Source: Lachnospiraceae bacterium
Lineage (GTDB): Bacteria > Bacillota > Clostridia > Lachnospirales > Lachnospiraceae
NCBI GenBank assembly: GCA_017526985.1
Contig: JAFXQR010000179.1
Span: 1 to 64,000, forward strand
Length of the DNA: 64,000 nt
Direction of reading: 5' to 3'
Below the pieces are notes generated by a model. The model did not search any database and was not told where the DNA came from. It saw only the letters and a program-made list of their open reading frames with translations. Below, in pieces: positions 24,155 through 32,064 of this stretch (the first letter of the stretch is position 1; every line of letters begins with the position of its first letter). The translations under genes and the position numbers were made by a program.

Positions 24155-24609
24155 AATAACCCCCTTTGGTCTAAACCTTTATTAAAGCGGTTCCAAAACT
24201 CGATACGATAGATCTTGCTGTTGTATTCTTCCGTACAGACACGTTTTCCCTCCCCATTTAGGATTGTTCCATGTGCCTGGCCATACTGATCCCGGTATTC
24301 CGCCAGAAACTGATTCAAACGGACTTTTTGTTCAAAAGTGGGCGCGATTACCAGTTCAAAGCCAAAATCCACGATCTTTATCGCCCCAAGCTTTGTAAAA
24401 GCCAGCGACGGGTTTTCGATCTTTTTATCGAAGATTTTTGCGATCTCGTCATACGGCTTGATCCGGTAGTCGCCGTCCTTTGTTCCAAAATCCAGAAGCT
24501 CTCCATCCGGCAGAAGAAATCCCGCTGCCCGAAAAGAATCAGTTGTTCCGAAGAGCTGCTTTGCCTTCTCCATCAAAATACTCTTCTGCTTGACACTTCT
24601 TATATACAT
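24151..24609 (-). CDS. Uncharacterised protein, 152 aa
   Basis: Minus-strand gene with the start at 24609 (AGGGG upstream) or possibly at 24573. The C-terminal half has EEYNSKIYRIEFWNRFNKGL; a central ALGAIKIVDFGFELVIAPT-like stretch is beta-rich. Function unknown. It is coupled to the next gene downstream by an ATGA overlap. The frame is followed on its 5' side by the RNA-ligase-like gene, 25 bases away. Confidence 0.55.
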   Translation of the reverse strand: MYIRSVKQKSILMEKAKQLFGTTDSFRAAGFLLPDGELLDFGTKDGDYRIKPYDEIAKIFDKKIENPSLAFTKLGAIKIVDFGFELVIAPTFEQKVRLNQFLAEYRDQYGQAHGTILNGEGKRVCTEEYNSKIYRIEFWNRFNKGLDQRGLL

Positions 24610-24633
24610 CTCATATAACCCCTTACCCCAATA

Positions 24634-25248
24634 TTAGGCGATCTTATTTGTGATCTTCAAATAGACCGGAAGATGGGTCCCATTCTTTCTGAGACGATCC
24701 AGGGATTTGATAACGATCCCTTCTTCCAGATCTTTTGCTTTCCAGTGATGATTTAAGAAAGATCGGCAGTGTTCCCAGGATATGAAAGGACCGTTATAGA
24801 TCGTATTCACATACTCCAGATGGTGCCGCTTGCAGAATTCCTTTACAAAATCCTGATCCATCCAGCCAAGATCTCTCTTGTTCCAGATATCAAAAACGAA
24901 GAACTTATGATACACACCTTCTTCATATTCGGTACCCGCATGTGTGATCCACTCACCAAAAGGCACATATTTGCAGTCTTCACGGAATTCCTCCGCTGAA
25001 AGAGACTGGATATAATCCCAAAACCCATGATTGGTATGTTCCCGGTCCAATTCATCATCTTCACTATAGGCGATCAGATGGTCTTTGGAAGCGTCATATT
25101 CAAACGACCCGATCCGGCCGTTCACCATTGTCTGGATCACAATCCGCTCTCCGGGGATAAAACCGTTGTAGTTTGGTTCTGAAATTGTTCCTGCTTCTGC
25201 ATCAATACTGGCTTCACGTATACTCTCGATATCCATATACTTTTTCAT
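24634..25248 (-). CDS. RNA-ligase-like protein lacking the motif I lysine, 204 aa
   Basis: The C-terminal half has DLEEGIVIKSLDRLRKNGTH and VYLKITN, matching nucleotidyltransferase motifs IV (EGhVhK) and V (hKhxN) of the RNA ligase/DNA ligase superfamily. Upstream, the position of motif I (normally EKxDG or EKVHG) reads QTMVNGRIGSF, with Met instead of the AMP-accepting Lys; the codon is ATG, one base away from AAG. A central NKRDLGWMDQDFVKEFC region fits an RNA-ligase-like insert. It may therefore be a binding-only pseudoligase or use another lysine. Start chosen at 25248 for an eight-base spacing from AAGGAGAG. Confidence 0.6.
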   Translation of the reverse strand: MKKYMDIESIREASIDAEAGTISEPNYNGFIPGERIVIQTMVNGRIGSFEYDASKDHLIAYSEDDELDREHTNHGFWDYIQSLSAEEFREDCKYVPFGEWITHAGTEYEEGVYHKFFVFDIWNKRDLGWMDQDFVKEFCKRHHLEYVNTIYNGPFISWEHCRSFLNHHWKAKDLEEGIVIKSLDRLRKNGTHLPVYLKITNKIA

Positions 25249-25294
25249 TTTCATCTCTCCTTTTTTCTCTATTACACGCAATAATCCATATACT

Positions 25295-25304
25295 ATATGA
25301 AAAA
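25295..25304 (-). promoter_or_regulatory. TTTTTCATAT promoter motif, minus strand
   Basis: Lies 46 bp before the minus-strand start at 25248 and back to back with the plus-strand copy at 25370. Confidence 0.7.
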
Positions 25305-25369
25305 TTTGTTTTTCTGCAGATTTTTGCATTTTATACAGGAAAATTTTGTAACAATTTCGTAATATTTTA

Positions 25370-25379
25370 TTTTTCATAT
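25370..25379 (+). promoter_or_regulatory. TTTTTCATAT promoter motif
   Basis: Followed by AATAGGG; 57 bp before the ATG at 25437. With the copy at 25295 it forms a divergent promoter pair. Confidence 0.7.
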
Positions 25380-25436
25380 AATAGGGACGATGAAAAAGTA
25401 AACAGTAGCAAACATTTGTCAAAAGAGGGAGGAACT

Positions 25437-26309
25437 ATGAATAATAAAATCAAGGATTTGATCGGTAGTTTACATAAAAACCATTTGTGCGTATTGGCTT
25501 TTTGTATTATGGTTTTGTTCTGCAGCGAGTGGAAACTGTCTCATGCGGAAGGGGAAGAAGTGTCGGAGCAGACCGTAAAAGAGGAAATTGAGGCAATGGC
25601 AGAGGTACCTACAGAGCCGGAAGAGATTGTTGCAGAAGATGCTGCTGCAAAAGAGCCGGTGGTGGAAGAAGCAGTGGTTGAAGAAGTGTCCACCGAAGAA
25701 GAGGCGGCTGAAGAAGATCTGATGGAGACCATCTGCGAAGCAGAAGAAGTGGAGAGTGGTGAAGACCTGGCAGACCATGAGCTGGATCAGATCACCCAAA
25801 ATGCGGTAGAGAGTCATCCGTCGGCATACATCGCCAAAGCAACGATCGTGACCGAAGAAGGTCGAACCTATACCGTCTTCCGCAAAGGCCGTGTAGTCAA
25901 CTTCGATGTGGATGAATACATCCAGAGTGTATCGGAAGAGGAGCTGCTTTATAAACTTGTGGAGGCGGAGAGCGGCAACCAGTCATCCCTGGGACGCCGG
26001 CTGGTGACCGACTGCGTTCTGAATATGGCAGCTGCCGGAGACGGATCTGTAAAAAGTGCCATCCTTAAAAAAGGTGTCTTCGATGTAGTCGCCTATGGAT
26101 CAATCTTCGAGACCAATCCAAAGGAAAGTACCGTTCAGTGCGTAGATACAGAACTGGAAGGCCAGATCGACTACAGCGTAATGTGGTTCAGGACAGGCCA
26201 TTATCACAATTTCGGTGTTCCGTTTGAGCATGTCGGCGCCCATTGGTTCTCCAAACCGGCTCCGGATGATGCCGGCCAGTGGCAGGCTCCGGACGATCCG
26301 AACGCCTGA
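25437..26309 (+). CDS. Secreted SleB-type cell-wall hydrolase, 290 aa
   Basis: An N-terminal signal segment (HLCVLAFCIMVLFCSEWKL) is followed by a long Glu/Ala/Val-rich linker (residues ~37-125) and a C-terminal hydrolase domain. That domain contains YKLVEAESGNQSSLGRRLVT, where Glu in the EAESG stretch is the expected catalytic acid of the SleB/hydrolase_2 family, then GVFDVVAYGSIFE and VMWFRTGHYHNFG. These enzymes cut peptidoglycan glycan strands. In a plasmid it would open the wall for the transfer apparatus. GGAGGAACT precedes the start. Confidence 0.8.
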   Translation: MNNKIKDLIGSLHKNHLCVLAFCIMVLFCSEWKLSHAEGEEVSEQTVKEEIEAMAEVPTEPEEIVAEDAAAKEPVVEEAVVEEVSTEEEAAEEDLMETICEAEEVESGEDLADHELDQITQNAVESHPSAYIAKATIVTEEGRTYTVFRKGRVVNFDVDEYIQSVSEEELLYKLVEAESGNQSSLGRRLVTDCVLNMAAAGDGSVKSAILKKGVFDVVAYGSIFETNPKESTVQCVDTELEGQIDYSVMWFRTGHYHNFGVPFEHVGAHWFSKPAPDDAGQWQAPDDPNA

Positions 26310-26328
26310 TACAGATTAAAAAATGTAA

Positions 26329-26338
26329 TTTTTCATAT
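26329..26338 (+). promoter_or_regulatory. TTTTTCATAT promoter motif
   Basis: Followed by AATGTAAG; the first gene starts about 120 bp later, beyond a terminator-like hairpin. Confidence 0.65.
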
Positions 26339-26392
26339 AATGTAAGAGGGGCAAAAATAACAGTTGTGCTCCCGAAGGAGAAAATAAAACAT

Positions 26393-26428
26393 ATAGGCGA
26401 TGAGAATATCATTGCCTATTCGTTTTTT
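26393..26428 (+). promoter_or_regulatory. Terminator-like hairpin between promoter and gene (possible attenuator)
   Basis: ATAGGCGATGA pairs with TCATTGCCTAT around GAATA, followed by TCGTTTTTTG. It is placed after the promoter motif and before the next gene, so it could act as a transcription attenuator. No leader ORF is obvious. Confidence 0.5.
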
Positions 26429-26460
26429 GTAAAATTTGGCGTATGAGGGATGAAAAGATA

Positions 26461-27156
26461 ATGGAACAGATAGCGAGTTTTCATACTTCTCTTGAGGACT
26501 GCCGGAGATGTTATCAGTATTACTCCGATGCAGCAGATAACGAAGGATATGCTTCATGGATGGAAGATGGTATTGCGCAGACACTGCAGGTGCTGGAATA
26601 TCTAAAGACTCAAGCCGATCAGCTGCTTTCCGGGATCCTTCACGATGACGGCAACTCCCAGGACCGGATTGCGGTAGACGGGATCAGCAAAGAGTGCAAT
26701 GACCTGATCAAGAAAACAGAGCTCTTGAGGGAGAGAAAGCCGTCGGTACTGGCTGCAAGTTCTGCCGGAGTAAAAGATTGCGCAGCGAACTTATTTGATG
26801 TATTGTTTGCAAAAGACTGGTTCCAGAAGTACACCGGAGCGGATAATCTTGATAATCTGCTCAGTAAAGGGATCACACACGGTGTTTTTGAACGTGGAAA
26901 ACAGGTCAAATTGATCAAACCTTTTATGATGGATATCCATGAAATGGATATCCTGATCTCCGGACTGATGTGCTTTTATGCATATGATGACCAGATCGGG
27001 GATGAAAAGATCAGCAACGGTTTCTGTGTCGCCGCAGAGGAGATGGTCAAAGAAATAGAAAGACTGGACAGCGACCCCAGAGTGCTGAAAGCAATCTACA
27101 ATAAGTATGGTGAAACACTGCGGTGGTTCCTGCGTAAGATCGGGATCCTGGATTGA
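26461..27156 (+). CDS. Uncharacterised helical protein, 231 aa
   Basis: I use the ATG at 26461 because GAGGGATGAAAAG lies before it; an in-frame ATG at 26443 has no ribosome site and sits almost on the hairpin tail. The protein is mostly helical (CRRCYQYYSDAADNEGYASW at the N-terminus; AIYNKYGETLRWFLRKIG at the C-terminus) and has no recognised motif. It is followed by the 27169 gene after 12 bases. Confidence 0.55.
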   Translation: MEQIASFHTSLEDCRRCYQYYSDAADNEGYASWMEDGIAQTLQVLEYLKTQADQLLSGILHDDGNSQDRIAVDGISKECNDLIKKTELLRERKPSVLAASSAGVKDCAANLFDVLFAKDWFQKYTGADNLDNLLSKGITHGVFERGKQVKLIKPFMMDIHEMDILISGLMCFYAYDDQIGDEKISNGFCVAAEEMVKEIERLDSDPRVLKAIYNKYGETLRWFLRKIGILD

Positions 27157-27168
27157 GAGAGGTCTGAG

Positions 27169-27837
27169 ATGGGTGTAGATTTTTGGAAGACCGCCAAACA
27201 GCTGGCAAATAAAGTCTCCGATGAGTTAAATAAAGGAAAATGGGATCCGAACTGCTTAAATACTGCACTTTTTAGCGATGACGACCCCAATAAGCCAACC
27301 GTAGCTTTACAGACTGCCGGAGGTGCGCCTGCAAAACACGATATGACGAATTTTCAGGCGCAGATCAATGAGCGGAATGAGCGCATGAAGAACAATCCGC
27401 CGGCAAAAACCGATACTCCCGGAGCAAGCGGACCTATTCCGCTTTCAGAACTGCCGAAAGTCTCTGATCCGGCGCAGTCGATCAGCAATATCGGAGATAA
27501 AAGCTGCGCAGCGGTACCCCTTGAAGAAAAGATACTGCCGGCAGCTTCGGAAGCTCCAAAACCGGAGCCGGAAAAGCCGGAAACGATCACGATCGGCAGG
27601 AAGGGCAGCGCACTGTTCCCGGAGAAAGAAATCCCGCTTACCAATGTTTCGCTGTGCTATTATGTAAAGATCGTTCACGATAAGACCTATCCGGCCATCG
27701 GAAGTGTCAATATTATGCGATCCTGCGACCACCAATATGTGTGGCAGGATACCCAGCCAGCCGGAGAGATCCCGTCTTACGATATCTGTAAGGGCTGCGG
27801 CAAAAAGATCGGACATACCGAAGTACATATGGATTAA
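27169..27837 (+). CDS. Pro/Ala-rich protein with C-terminal zinc-ribbon-like motif, 222 aa
   Basis: The middle (residues ~65-150) is rich in Pro, Ala and Glu and probably disordered. The C-terminus contains MRSCDHQYVWQDTQPAGE then YDICKGCGKKIGHTEVH, in which Cys-x-His and Cys-x-x-Cys could form a zinc site resembling a ribbon. The N-terminus WKTAKQLANKVSDELNK is an amphipathic helix. The gene ends at the perfect terminator at 27843. Possibly a scaffold or adaptor; no enzyme motif. Confidence 0.55.
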   Translation: MGVDFWKTAKQLANKVSDELNKGKWDPNCLNTALFSDDDPNKPTVALQTAGGAPAKHDMTNFQAQINERNERMKNNPPAKTDTPGASGPIPLSELPKVSDPAQSISNIGDKSCAAVPLEEKILPAASEAPKPEPEKPETITIGRKGSALFPEKEIPLTNVSLCYYVKIVHDKTYPAIGSVNIMRSCDHQYVWQDTQPAGEIPSYDICKGCGKKIGHTEVHMD

Positions 27838-27842
27838 CACAC

Positions 27843-27870
27843 CAGGGCGGAAAGAACCGCCCTGTTTTTA
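27843..27870 (+). terminator. Intrinsic terminator
   Basis: CAGGGCGG pairs perfectly with CCGCCCTG, followed by TTTTTATG. Confidence 0.85.
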
Positions 27871-27936
27871 TGCCCTTTTCGCCTTTTTATAGCAATCTCC
27901 CCTTACTATAAAAGGCTGTTTTTTTGTGTAAAATAT

Positions 27937-27946
27937 TTTTTCATAT
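27937..27946 (+). promoter_or_regulatory. TTTTTCATAT promoter motif
   Basis: Only 21 bp before the ATG at 27968, the shortest leader of the family. Confidence 0.65.
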
Positions 27947-27967
27947 ATCACTAAAGGAGGTTTGGAT

Positions 27968-29170
27968 ATGAAAAACAACCTGATCCTGTCAAAATATCAG
28001 GGAGAGAATGCCGAGAAAGCCAAAGAAGTCATTCTGGATTATCGGGACGATATGATCAAAAATTATGTCCTGCGGGATAATTATGAAAGCTATATCATGC
28101 GAAAATCCAATGATGAAACAGATCCTGATTATAAGATAAACAAATTTCTGACGATCGAGAGATTTCTCTGCGTCGTTGTATGGCTTTGCGGTTTTATAAT
28201 AGTCGGTGAAAACAAACTATCCGGTCTCAATGAAGTGATCGCTTTTACTTTATTCCAGATTTCGTCTATTATTACGTTTCTTCTTAGCTTTTGCAGAACC
28301 AGGATTCCAATGGCGAGCGGTTTATTGAATGAAAAAAACCCTGTCTGGAAAGAAAAAGACAGCCATTTTGGCTGCTGGGAAGACTTTTCCGGAGATCCTT
28401 TTGGTACCTACTATAAATCGAGCGATCCATATCATGGATGGTTCTGGTCGTACAAAAAGAAAAATTTTTTCAAAGAATGTTCTTCACAGATGCTGGAACT
28501 AGCGGAAGATGTTTCTTATTTGCAGTGCATCCACGAATCTTTCCAGGAATTAAAAGAAAAATGTCCGGTGGATCTCAAAAAAGTTACCTATGAGGTTTAT
28601 CCTGTGCTAAAGGGCAGGGATTATGAATTTGCGATCGCTGCTGTATGGGAAGAAGTGGGAGAAACGATCACTCCGGAAGAAAAGCGTGTCGAAGTACAGA
28701 TCTCTCGTGAAAATATCCTGACGAATCCGGGAAAATATCTTTACGATACATATAAAGAAACCGGTTATCTGGATCTGTCGGTCTTTGATTATGGAATATC
28801 GGATGGTTGTGAAAGGCTGATCACACTGGCAGATAGTGTCGATTTCAAGATAGATTATGATGAAAGAGGGCTTCAGAATGTGATCTTTAAGATAACCGAT
28901 CTGTTAAAAGTCAGAGGATCGAAGACACAGAGAAAATACAAAAACCAGGTCGAAGAAGCGATAAACAAAAAGGAAGCGGAGATCGAAGATATCACAAGAT
29001 CGCTTCAGAAGGCAGAAGAAGAGCTAAAGAATCTGAAGCGGAAAGAAAAGGATATTGAAAGTGAAAGATCTGTAAAGGATATCGAAGACTCGCCGGCAGA
29101 TGTATTCTCGGGGCCAAAAGCATTTGAGAACCCTGCGATAGACACAGCAATCTGTAAAACAACAGTGTAG
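27968..29170 (+). CDS. Membrane protein with coiled-coil tail, 400 aa (paralogue of the next gene)
   Basis: The ATG at 27968 has AAAGGAGG upstream. Two adjacent hydrophobic stretches around residues 62-105 (ERFLCVVVWLCGFIIVGE and FTLFQISSIITFLLSFC) form a hairpin in the membrane, followed by a soluble domain with EVQISRENILTNPGKYLYDT and a C-terminal coiled coil (residues ~315-370). The same layout is repeated in the 29182 gene, so the two arose by tandem duplication. Function not recognised; conjugation surface or channel roles are possible. Confidence 0.6.
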   Translation: MKNNLILSKYQGENAEKAKEVILDYRDDMIKNYVLRDNYESYIMRKSNDETDPDYKINKFLTIERFLCVVVWLCGFIIVGENKLSGLNEVIAFTLFQISSIITFLLSFCRTRIPMASGLLNEKNPVWKEKDSHFGCWEDFSGDPFGTYYKSSDPYHGWFWSYKKKNFFKECSSQMLELAEDVSYLQCIHESFQELKEKCPVDLKKVTYEVYPVLKGRDYEFAIAAVWEEVGETITPEEKRVEVQISRENILTNPGKYLYDTYKETGYLDLSVFDYGISDGCERLITLADSVDFKIDYDERGLQNVIFKITDLLKVRGSKTQRKYKNQVEEAINKKEAEIEDITRSLQKAEEELKNLKRKEKDIESERSVKDIEDSPADVFSGPKAFENPAIDTAICKTTV

Positions 29171-29181
29171 GAGAAAAGAAT

Positions 29182-30291
29182 ATGGAAGATCATAGAAAAA
29201 TAGTTCATTCCAGTTATGACGGAAAGAAAATGACGGAGCTGATGGATAAACTGTATAAGCTGCGGGATAATTTTCTGAAAAAGACGATCTACCGCAAATG
29301 TTCTTTTGTGGATGGAGATCTTACGGAAGATGCAAATGAAAAAACAGATCCGATGCTGTTTTTATGGACCATAATTTGCGCAGCAAGTATTTTTGGGCCG
29401 GTTTTGGCCAAAGAAATGGGGTGTTGGAGCTGGATGTTCGGATTGGTGGTCATGGTGGTCCTCCCGATAACAGCTACGTTTGGTCTTTACAGATTACTTC
29501 AGTGTATCAATTATAATTACCGCAACGTCCCGGATCGGTTTTATGAGAGGGGGTGTAAGATCTGGGAAGACAGAGAAGGACTCAACCATTTCGGCCGGCG
29601 GCGCAAGCAAACACCAAGAGATATGGAAAATGTCAGAGAATATTTAAGTGAAAGTTCGGAAACATCTCATTGCGAAAAAGAGATCTCAATGTATCTGTAC
29701 AAAACCCTTATCCAGGTTTCCTATCTCCGCAGCCTGGCTCTGGCTTCCAGCCGCATCAAAGAACTGGATGCAGCAGAAGATACCGGGGTGATCGGGTTTG
29801 ACATCCGGAACGAGGATGAGGAATGGGGCGTAGAGGTCCATTACTATGAAGCAAAAGATGGTGCGATCACTCCGGAGCAGAAAACAGAAGTGATCCATTT
29901 TCCGGACGATATGGTGAGATGCCTTTGGGAAAATTGGGTGGACAACCAGATCCTGGATTTTAAGAAATATGAAGAGGAAGCGATAAGAAATCTTGAACAT
30001 TCTTTAAGACATATCGATGATATCGCAGCAGATGAAAAAGATCCTGATCTGAAAATGCAGGTCAAAACGGTAAAAGAAGAACTGCAGAAGCTCTATAAAG
30101 ACTATGATTTTCCGATCGATCTGGAAAAACTGAAACAGGAAGAGATCAGACTGGCTGAAGAAAAAGCACAAGAGAAGAAGATCAACGATCTAAAGAACTA
30201 TCTTGGCGGGATCCAGAGCGATATGGTATTCCCGACGGAGATCCAGGCTCAGATCAGCAACCTGCAGCAGGCAATCGAGGGGCTGAAGTAA
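29182..30291 (+). CDS. Membrane protein with coiled-coil tail, 369 aa (paralogue of the previous gene)
   Basis: Starts 11 bases after the 27968 gene. The N-terminus includes KLRDNFLKKTIYRKCSF, comparable to LDYRDDMIKNYVLRDNY in the previous protein. Two membrane helices (FLWTIICAASIFGPVLA and WMFGLVVMVVLPITATFG) and an ITPEQKTEVIHFPDD segment that parallels ITPEEKRVEVQIS in the neighbour show clear common descent. A coiled coil occupies most of the last 120 residues. The two may form a hetero-oligomer. Confidence 0.6.
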   Translation: MEDHRKIVHSSYDGKKMTELMDKLYKLRDNFLKKTIYRKCSFVDGDLTEDANEKTDPMLFLWTIICAASIFGPVLAKEMGCWSWMFGLVVMVVLPITATFGLYRLLQCINYNYRNVPDRFYERGCKIWEDREGLNHFGRRRKQTPRDMENVREYLSESSETSHCEKEISMYLYKTLIQVSYLRSLALASSRIKELDAAEDTGVIGFDIRNEDEEWGVEVHYYEAKDGAITPEQKTEVIHFPDDMVRCLWENWVDNQILDFKKYEEEAIRNLEHSLRHIDDIAADEKDPDLKMQVKTVKEELQKLYKDYDFPIDLEKLKQEEIRLAEEKAQEKKINDLKNYLGGIQSDMVFPTEIQAQISNLQQAIEGLK

Positions 30292-30306
30292 CGATTATAC
30301 AGATTA

Positions 30307-30316
30307 TTTTTCATAT
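30307..30316 (+). promoter_or_regulatory. TTTTTCATAT promoter motif
   Basis: Precedes a complex repeat in the leader of the 30438 gene, 122 bp before its ATG. Confidence 0.65.
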
Positions 30317-30338
30317 ATTCGAAAAGGCTGCACTCCGT

Positions 30339-30413
30339 GACCAAACGGGTACACATTTTTAACGCAGCGCCAAAGCGGGTGGTCGAAAAGATGCCAAAGC
30401 GGGTGGCTGCGTT
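30339..30413 (+). promoter_or_regulatory. Nested repeat in a leader: possible operator or RNA switch
   Basis: AACGCAGC (30361-30368) and GCTGCGTT (30406-30413) are perfect inverted arms. Between them GCCAAAGCGGGTGG occurs twice exactly, at 30369 and 30393, 24 bp apart, and a related ACCAAACGGGTAC lies at 30340. It sits between promoter and gene, so it could be a repressor-binding array or a structured leader. Confidence 0.55.
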
Positions 30414-30437
30414 AATCTATTAAAGAAGGAGCAGAAT

Positions 30438-31301
30438 ATGCTGGAAGAAGCTTATGTAAAAAGAACCGCCTATGAGTTATGGCGGAAACAATGGTATGAA
30501 GATCACAAAGATGATATCAGTATAGATTTACGAAGAATGATCTATGGAGATAATTATGCTTCCGGAGATAATTTTATCGATGATGAGATGTCTCAGTTTG
30601 TGGACTGTAAAGATGTCCGTTACACTCCAAAAGACACATCGCAGATGAGCATTCGTGAGAAGATAATGGCGGATGACAATGAACGCCTGCTGTCCTACAA
30701 AGAATACCTGAATGAAGGCGTTTTTGGATACCTTATTGAAACAAGAAGGCTGTTTGAGAACTCCGATTTTGAAGAAGAGAAAAAGCAGGAGCTCCTTGAG
30801 TGGTACGAATATTACACCGAGCTGGATGATATGCGCAGCTATTTCTACGACCTGGAAGAGACGGACAATAGGATGCTGCGAAAAGAGATCTGTGAGGAGC
30901 TTGGCAGTACCGTTATTGATCGGTTTGGAAACGGCGGCCTGCTGGTTTATGATGCAGAAGATCCGAAGGCTCTTTATCTGTATGTAGAGGACGTTGGAGA
31001 CGACGGGATGCCGGCACTGATGCACCACGAAGGACTTTTGGAGCAGATCGCAGAAGAGATCGATCTTTCCAAGATCAATGATATCGGTGATCTGAAAAAA
31101 GCAATCTCCGACCATTGTAATATGACAGAGCGTATCGAGATGATCGACAAAAACTATCAGAAGATGGATGCTATCCCGCTGGAAGATATTTCGGAATTTC
31201 TGGCAGCAACCAAGCGGCCCGGCAAGACACAGGAAAGCCTGTTTTTCGAGATCATGGAGGAAATGCGAAAAGTAAAAGATAAAGATCTGGCGGATGAATA
31301 G
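30438..31301 (+). CDS. Uncharacterised acidic protein, 287 aa
   Basis: Begins MLEEAYVKRTAYELWRKQWY behind AAGAAGGAG. It is strongly acidic and helical, with a DMRSYFYDLEETDNRMLRKE segment and a small mixed domain LLVYDAEDPKALYLYVEDVG. No recognised motif. Expression is probably controlled by the repeat structure in its leader, which no other gene in the window has. It ends at the terminator at 31309. Confidence 0.6.
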   Translation: MLEEAYVKRTAYELWRKQWYEDHKDDISIDLRRMIYGDNYASGDNFIDDEMSQFVDCKDVRYTPKDTSQMSIREKIMADDNERLLSYKEYLNEGVFGYLIETRRLFENSDFEEEKKQELLEWYEYYTELDDMRSYFYDLEETDNRMLRKEICEELGSTVIDRFGNGGLLVYDAEDPKALYLYVEDVGDDGMPALMHHEGLLEQIAEEIDLSKINDIGDLKKAISDHCNMTERIEMIDKNYQKMDAIPLEDISEFLAATKRPGKTQESLFFEIMEEMRKVKDKDLADE

Positions 31302-31308
31302 AAATATA

Positions 31309-31345
31309 GCGGCATCTGTAAAAAGATGCTGCCTTTTTATTTTAT
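31309..31345 (+). terminator. Intrinsic terminator
   Basis: GCGGCATCT pairs with AGATGCTGC (one wobble), then CTTTTTATTTTATTTTT, the T-rich tail running straight into the next promoter motif. Confidence 0.8.
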
Positions 31346-31355
31346 TTTTTCATAT
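31346..31355 (+). promoter_or_regulatory. TTTTTCATAT promoter motif
   Basis: Fused to the preceding terminator tail; 48 bp before the ATG at 31404. Confidence 0.7.
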
Positions 31356-31403
31356 AAAAACAGGAACTATAAAATAGCATTCTAAGAAAGGATAGATGGG
31401 ATA

Positions 31404-31808
31404 ATGGCAGATGTAATACAGCTTTTGCATGAACTTCGGGATATGTTTGAAGCAGAAAATGTGCCGATCGTGGTACAGAAGATTGATGAAGCGTTAAAAC
31501 AGCCGCAAATGAAGATCGAGACACCAAAGGGTGATCTGGTAGTTGAGATCGCGCAAAACGAAACGCTTCAGGCTTCTGTTTGCTTGGAAAACGAGACACT
31601 TGGCCCGGTAGATCTATTTATGGCAGAAGTTCTGACCAAAGAGATTTCGGGAGATCTGTACGAACTATACCACGAAAAAGACGGGTATGAGGAGGGCGAT
31701 ATCCGAATGATCTCCTGGGAAGACCCCGCAACCGAAGATTATACCAGGTTATGTACGATCACGGCACAGGAAATTGAGCAGCTGGAAGAAGACCAGAGGG
31801 AGCCATGA
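31404..31808 (+). CDS. Uncharacterised acidic protein, 134 aa
   Basis: A small acidic protein (MADVIQLLHELRDMFEAENV onward), with a LFMAEVLTKEISGDLYELYH helix. No motif recognised. It overlaps the next small membrane protein by four bases (ATGA). It is the first gene of a run that continues to 33853 and contains several acidic proteins of similar size. Confidence 0.55.
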   Translation: MADVIQLLHELRDMFEAENVPIVVQKIDEALKQPQMKIETPKGDLVVEIAQNETLQASVCLENETLGPVDLFMAEVLTKEISGDLYELYHEKDGYEEGDIRMISWEDPATEDYTRLCTITAQEIEQLEEDQREP

Positions 31809-31957
31809 AAACAATGATAATGTTTTTGCTGTCCATTTTTCCAATCATTTTTATGATGATCGCATATGAAGAGTACCAGTCTTTAAAAAAACAGGAAGAG
31901 GTTTATGTACAGATCCGTGAAGTGGAAAAATATTGGCTGAGTACCCATATAGATTAA
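31805..31957 (+). CDS. Small membrane protein, 50 aa
   Basis: The 50-residue product MKTMIMFLLSIFPIIFMMIA starts with a single hydrophobic helix and ends in a charged helix (YQSLKKQEEVYVQIREVEKY). It overlaps the stop of the 31404 gene, which supports translation by coupling. Possibly a membrane anchor for one of the soluble proteins of the operon. Confidence 0.5.
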   Translation: MKTMIMFLLSIFPIIFMMIAYEEYQSLKKQEEVYVQIREVEKYWLSTHID

Positions 31958-31970
31958 AAACAGCACCCAT

Positions 31971-32040
31971 TAGAAAGGGAAGCCGTGTAACAGCGTCCCT
32001 GAAAGGAAAGCCGCACAGCGGCGACCCTGGAACAGAAAAG
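31971..32040 (+). repeat. Two palindromic modules between genes
   Basis: GGGAAGCCGTGTAACAGCG and GGAAAGCCGCACAGCGGCG, each followed by a TCCCTG-like or ACCCTG tail, about 30 bp apart. The second keeps a perfect GCCGC/GCGGC stem; the first is imperfect. They lie in the 108-bp gap before the 32065 gene. Confidence 0.7.
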
Positions 32041-32064
32041 CAGCAAAACGGAAAGGAGATAGAT

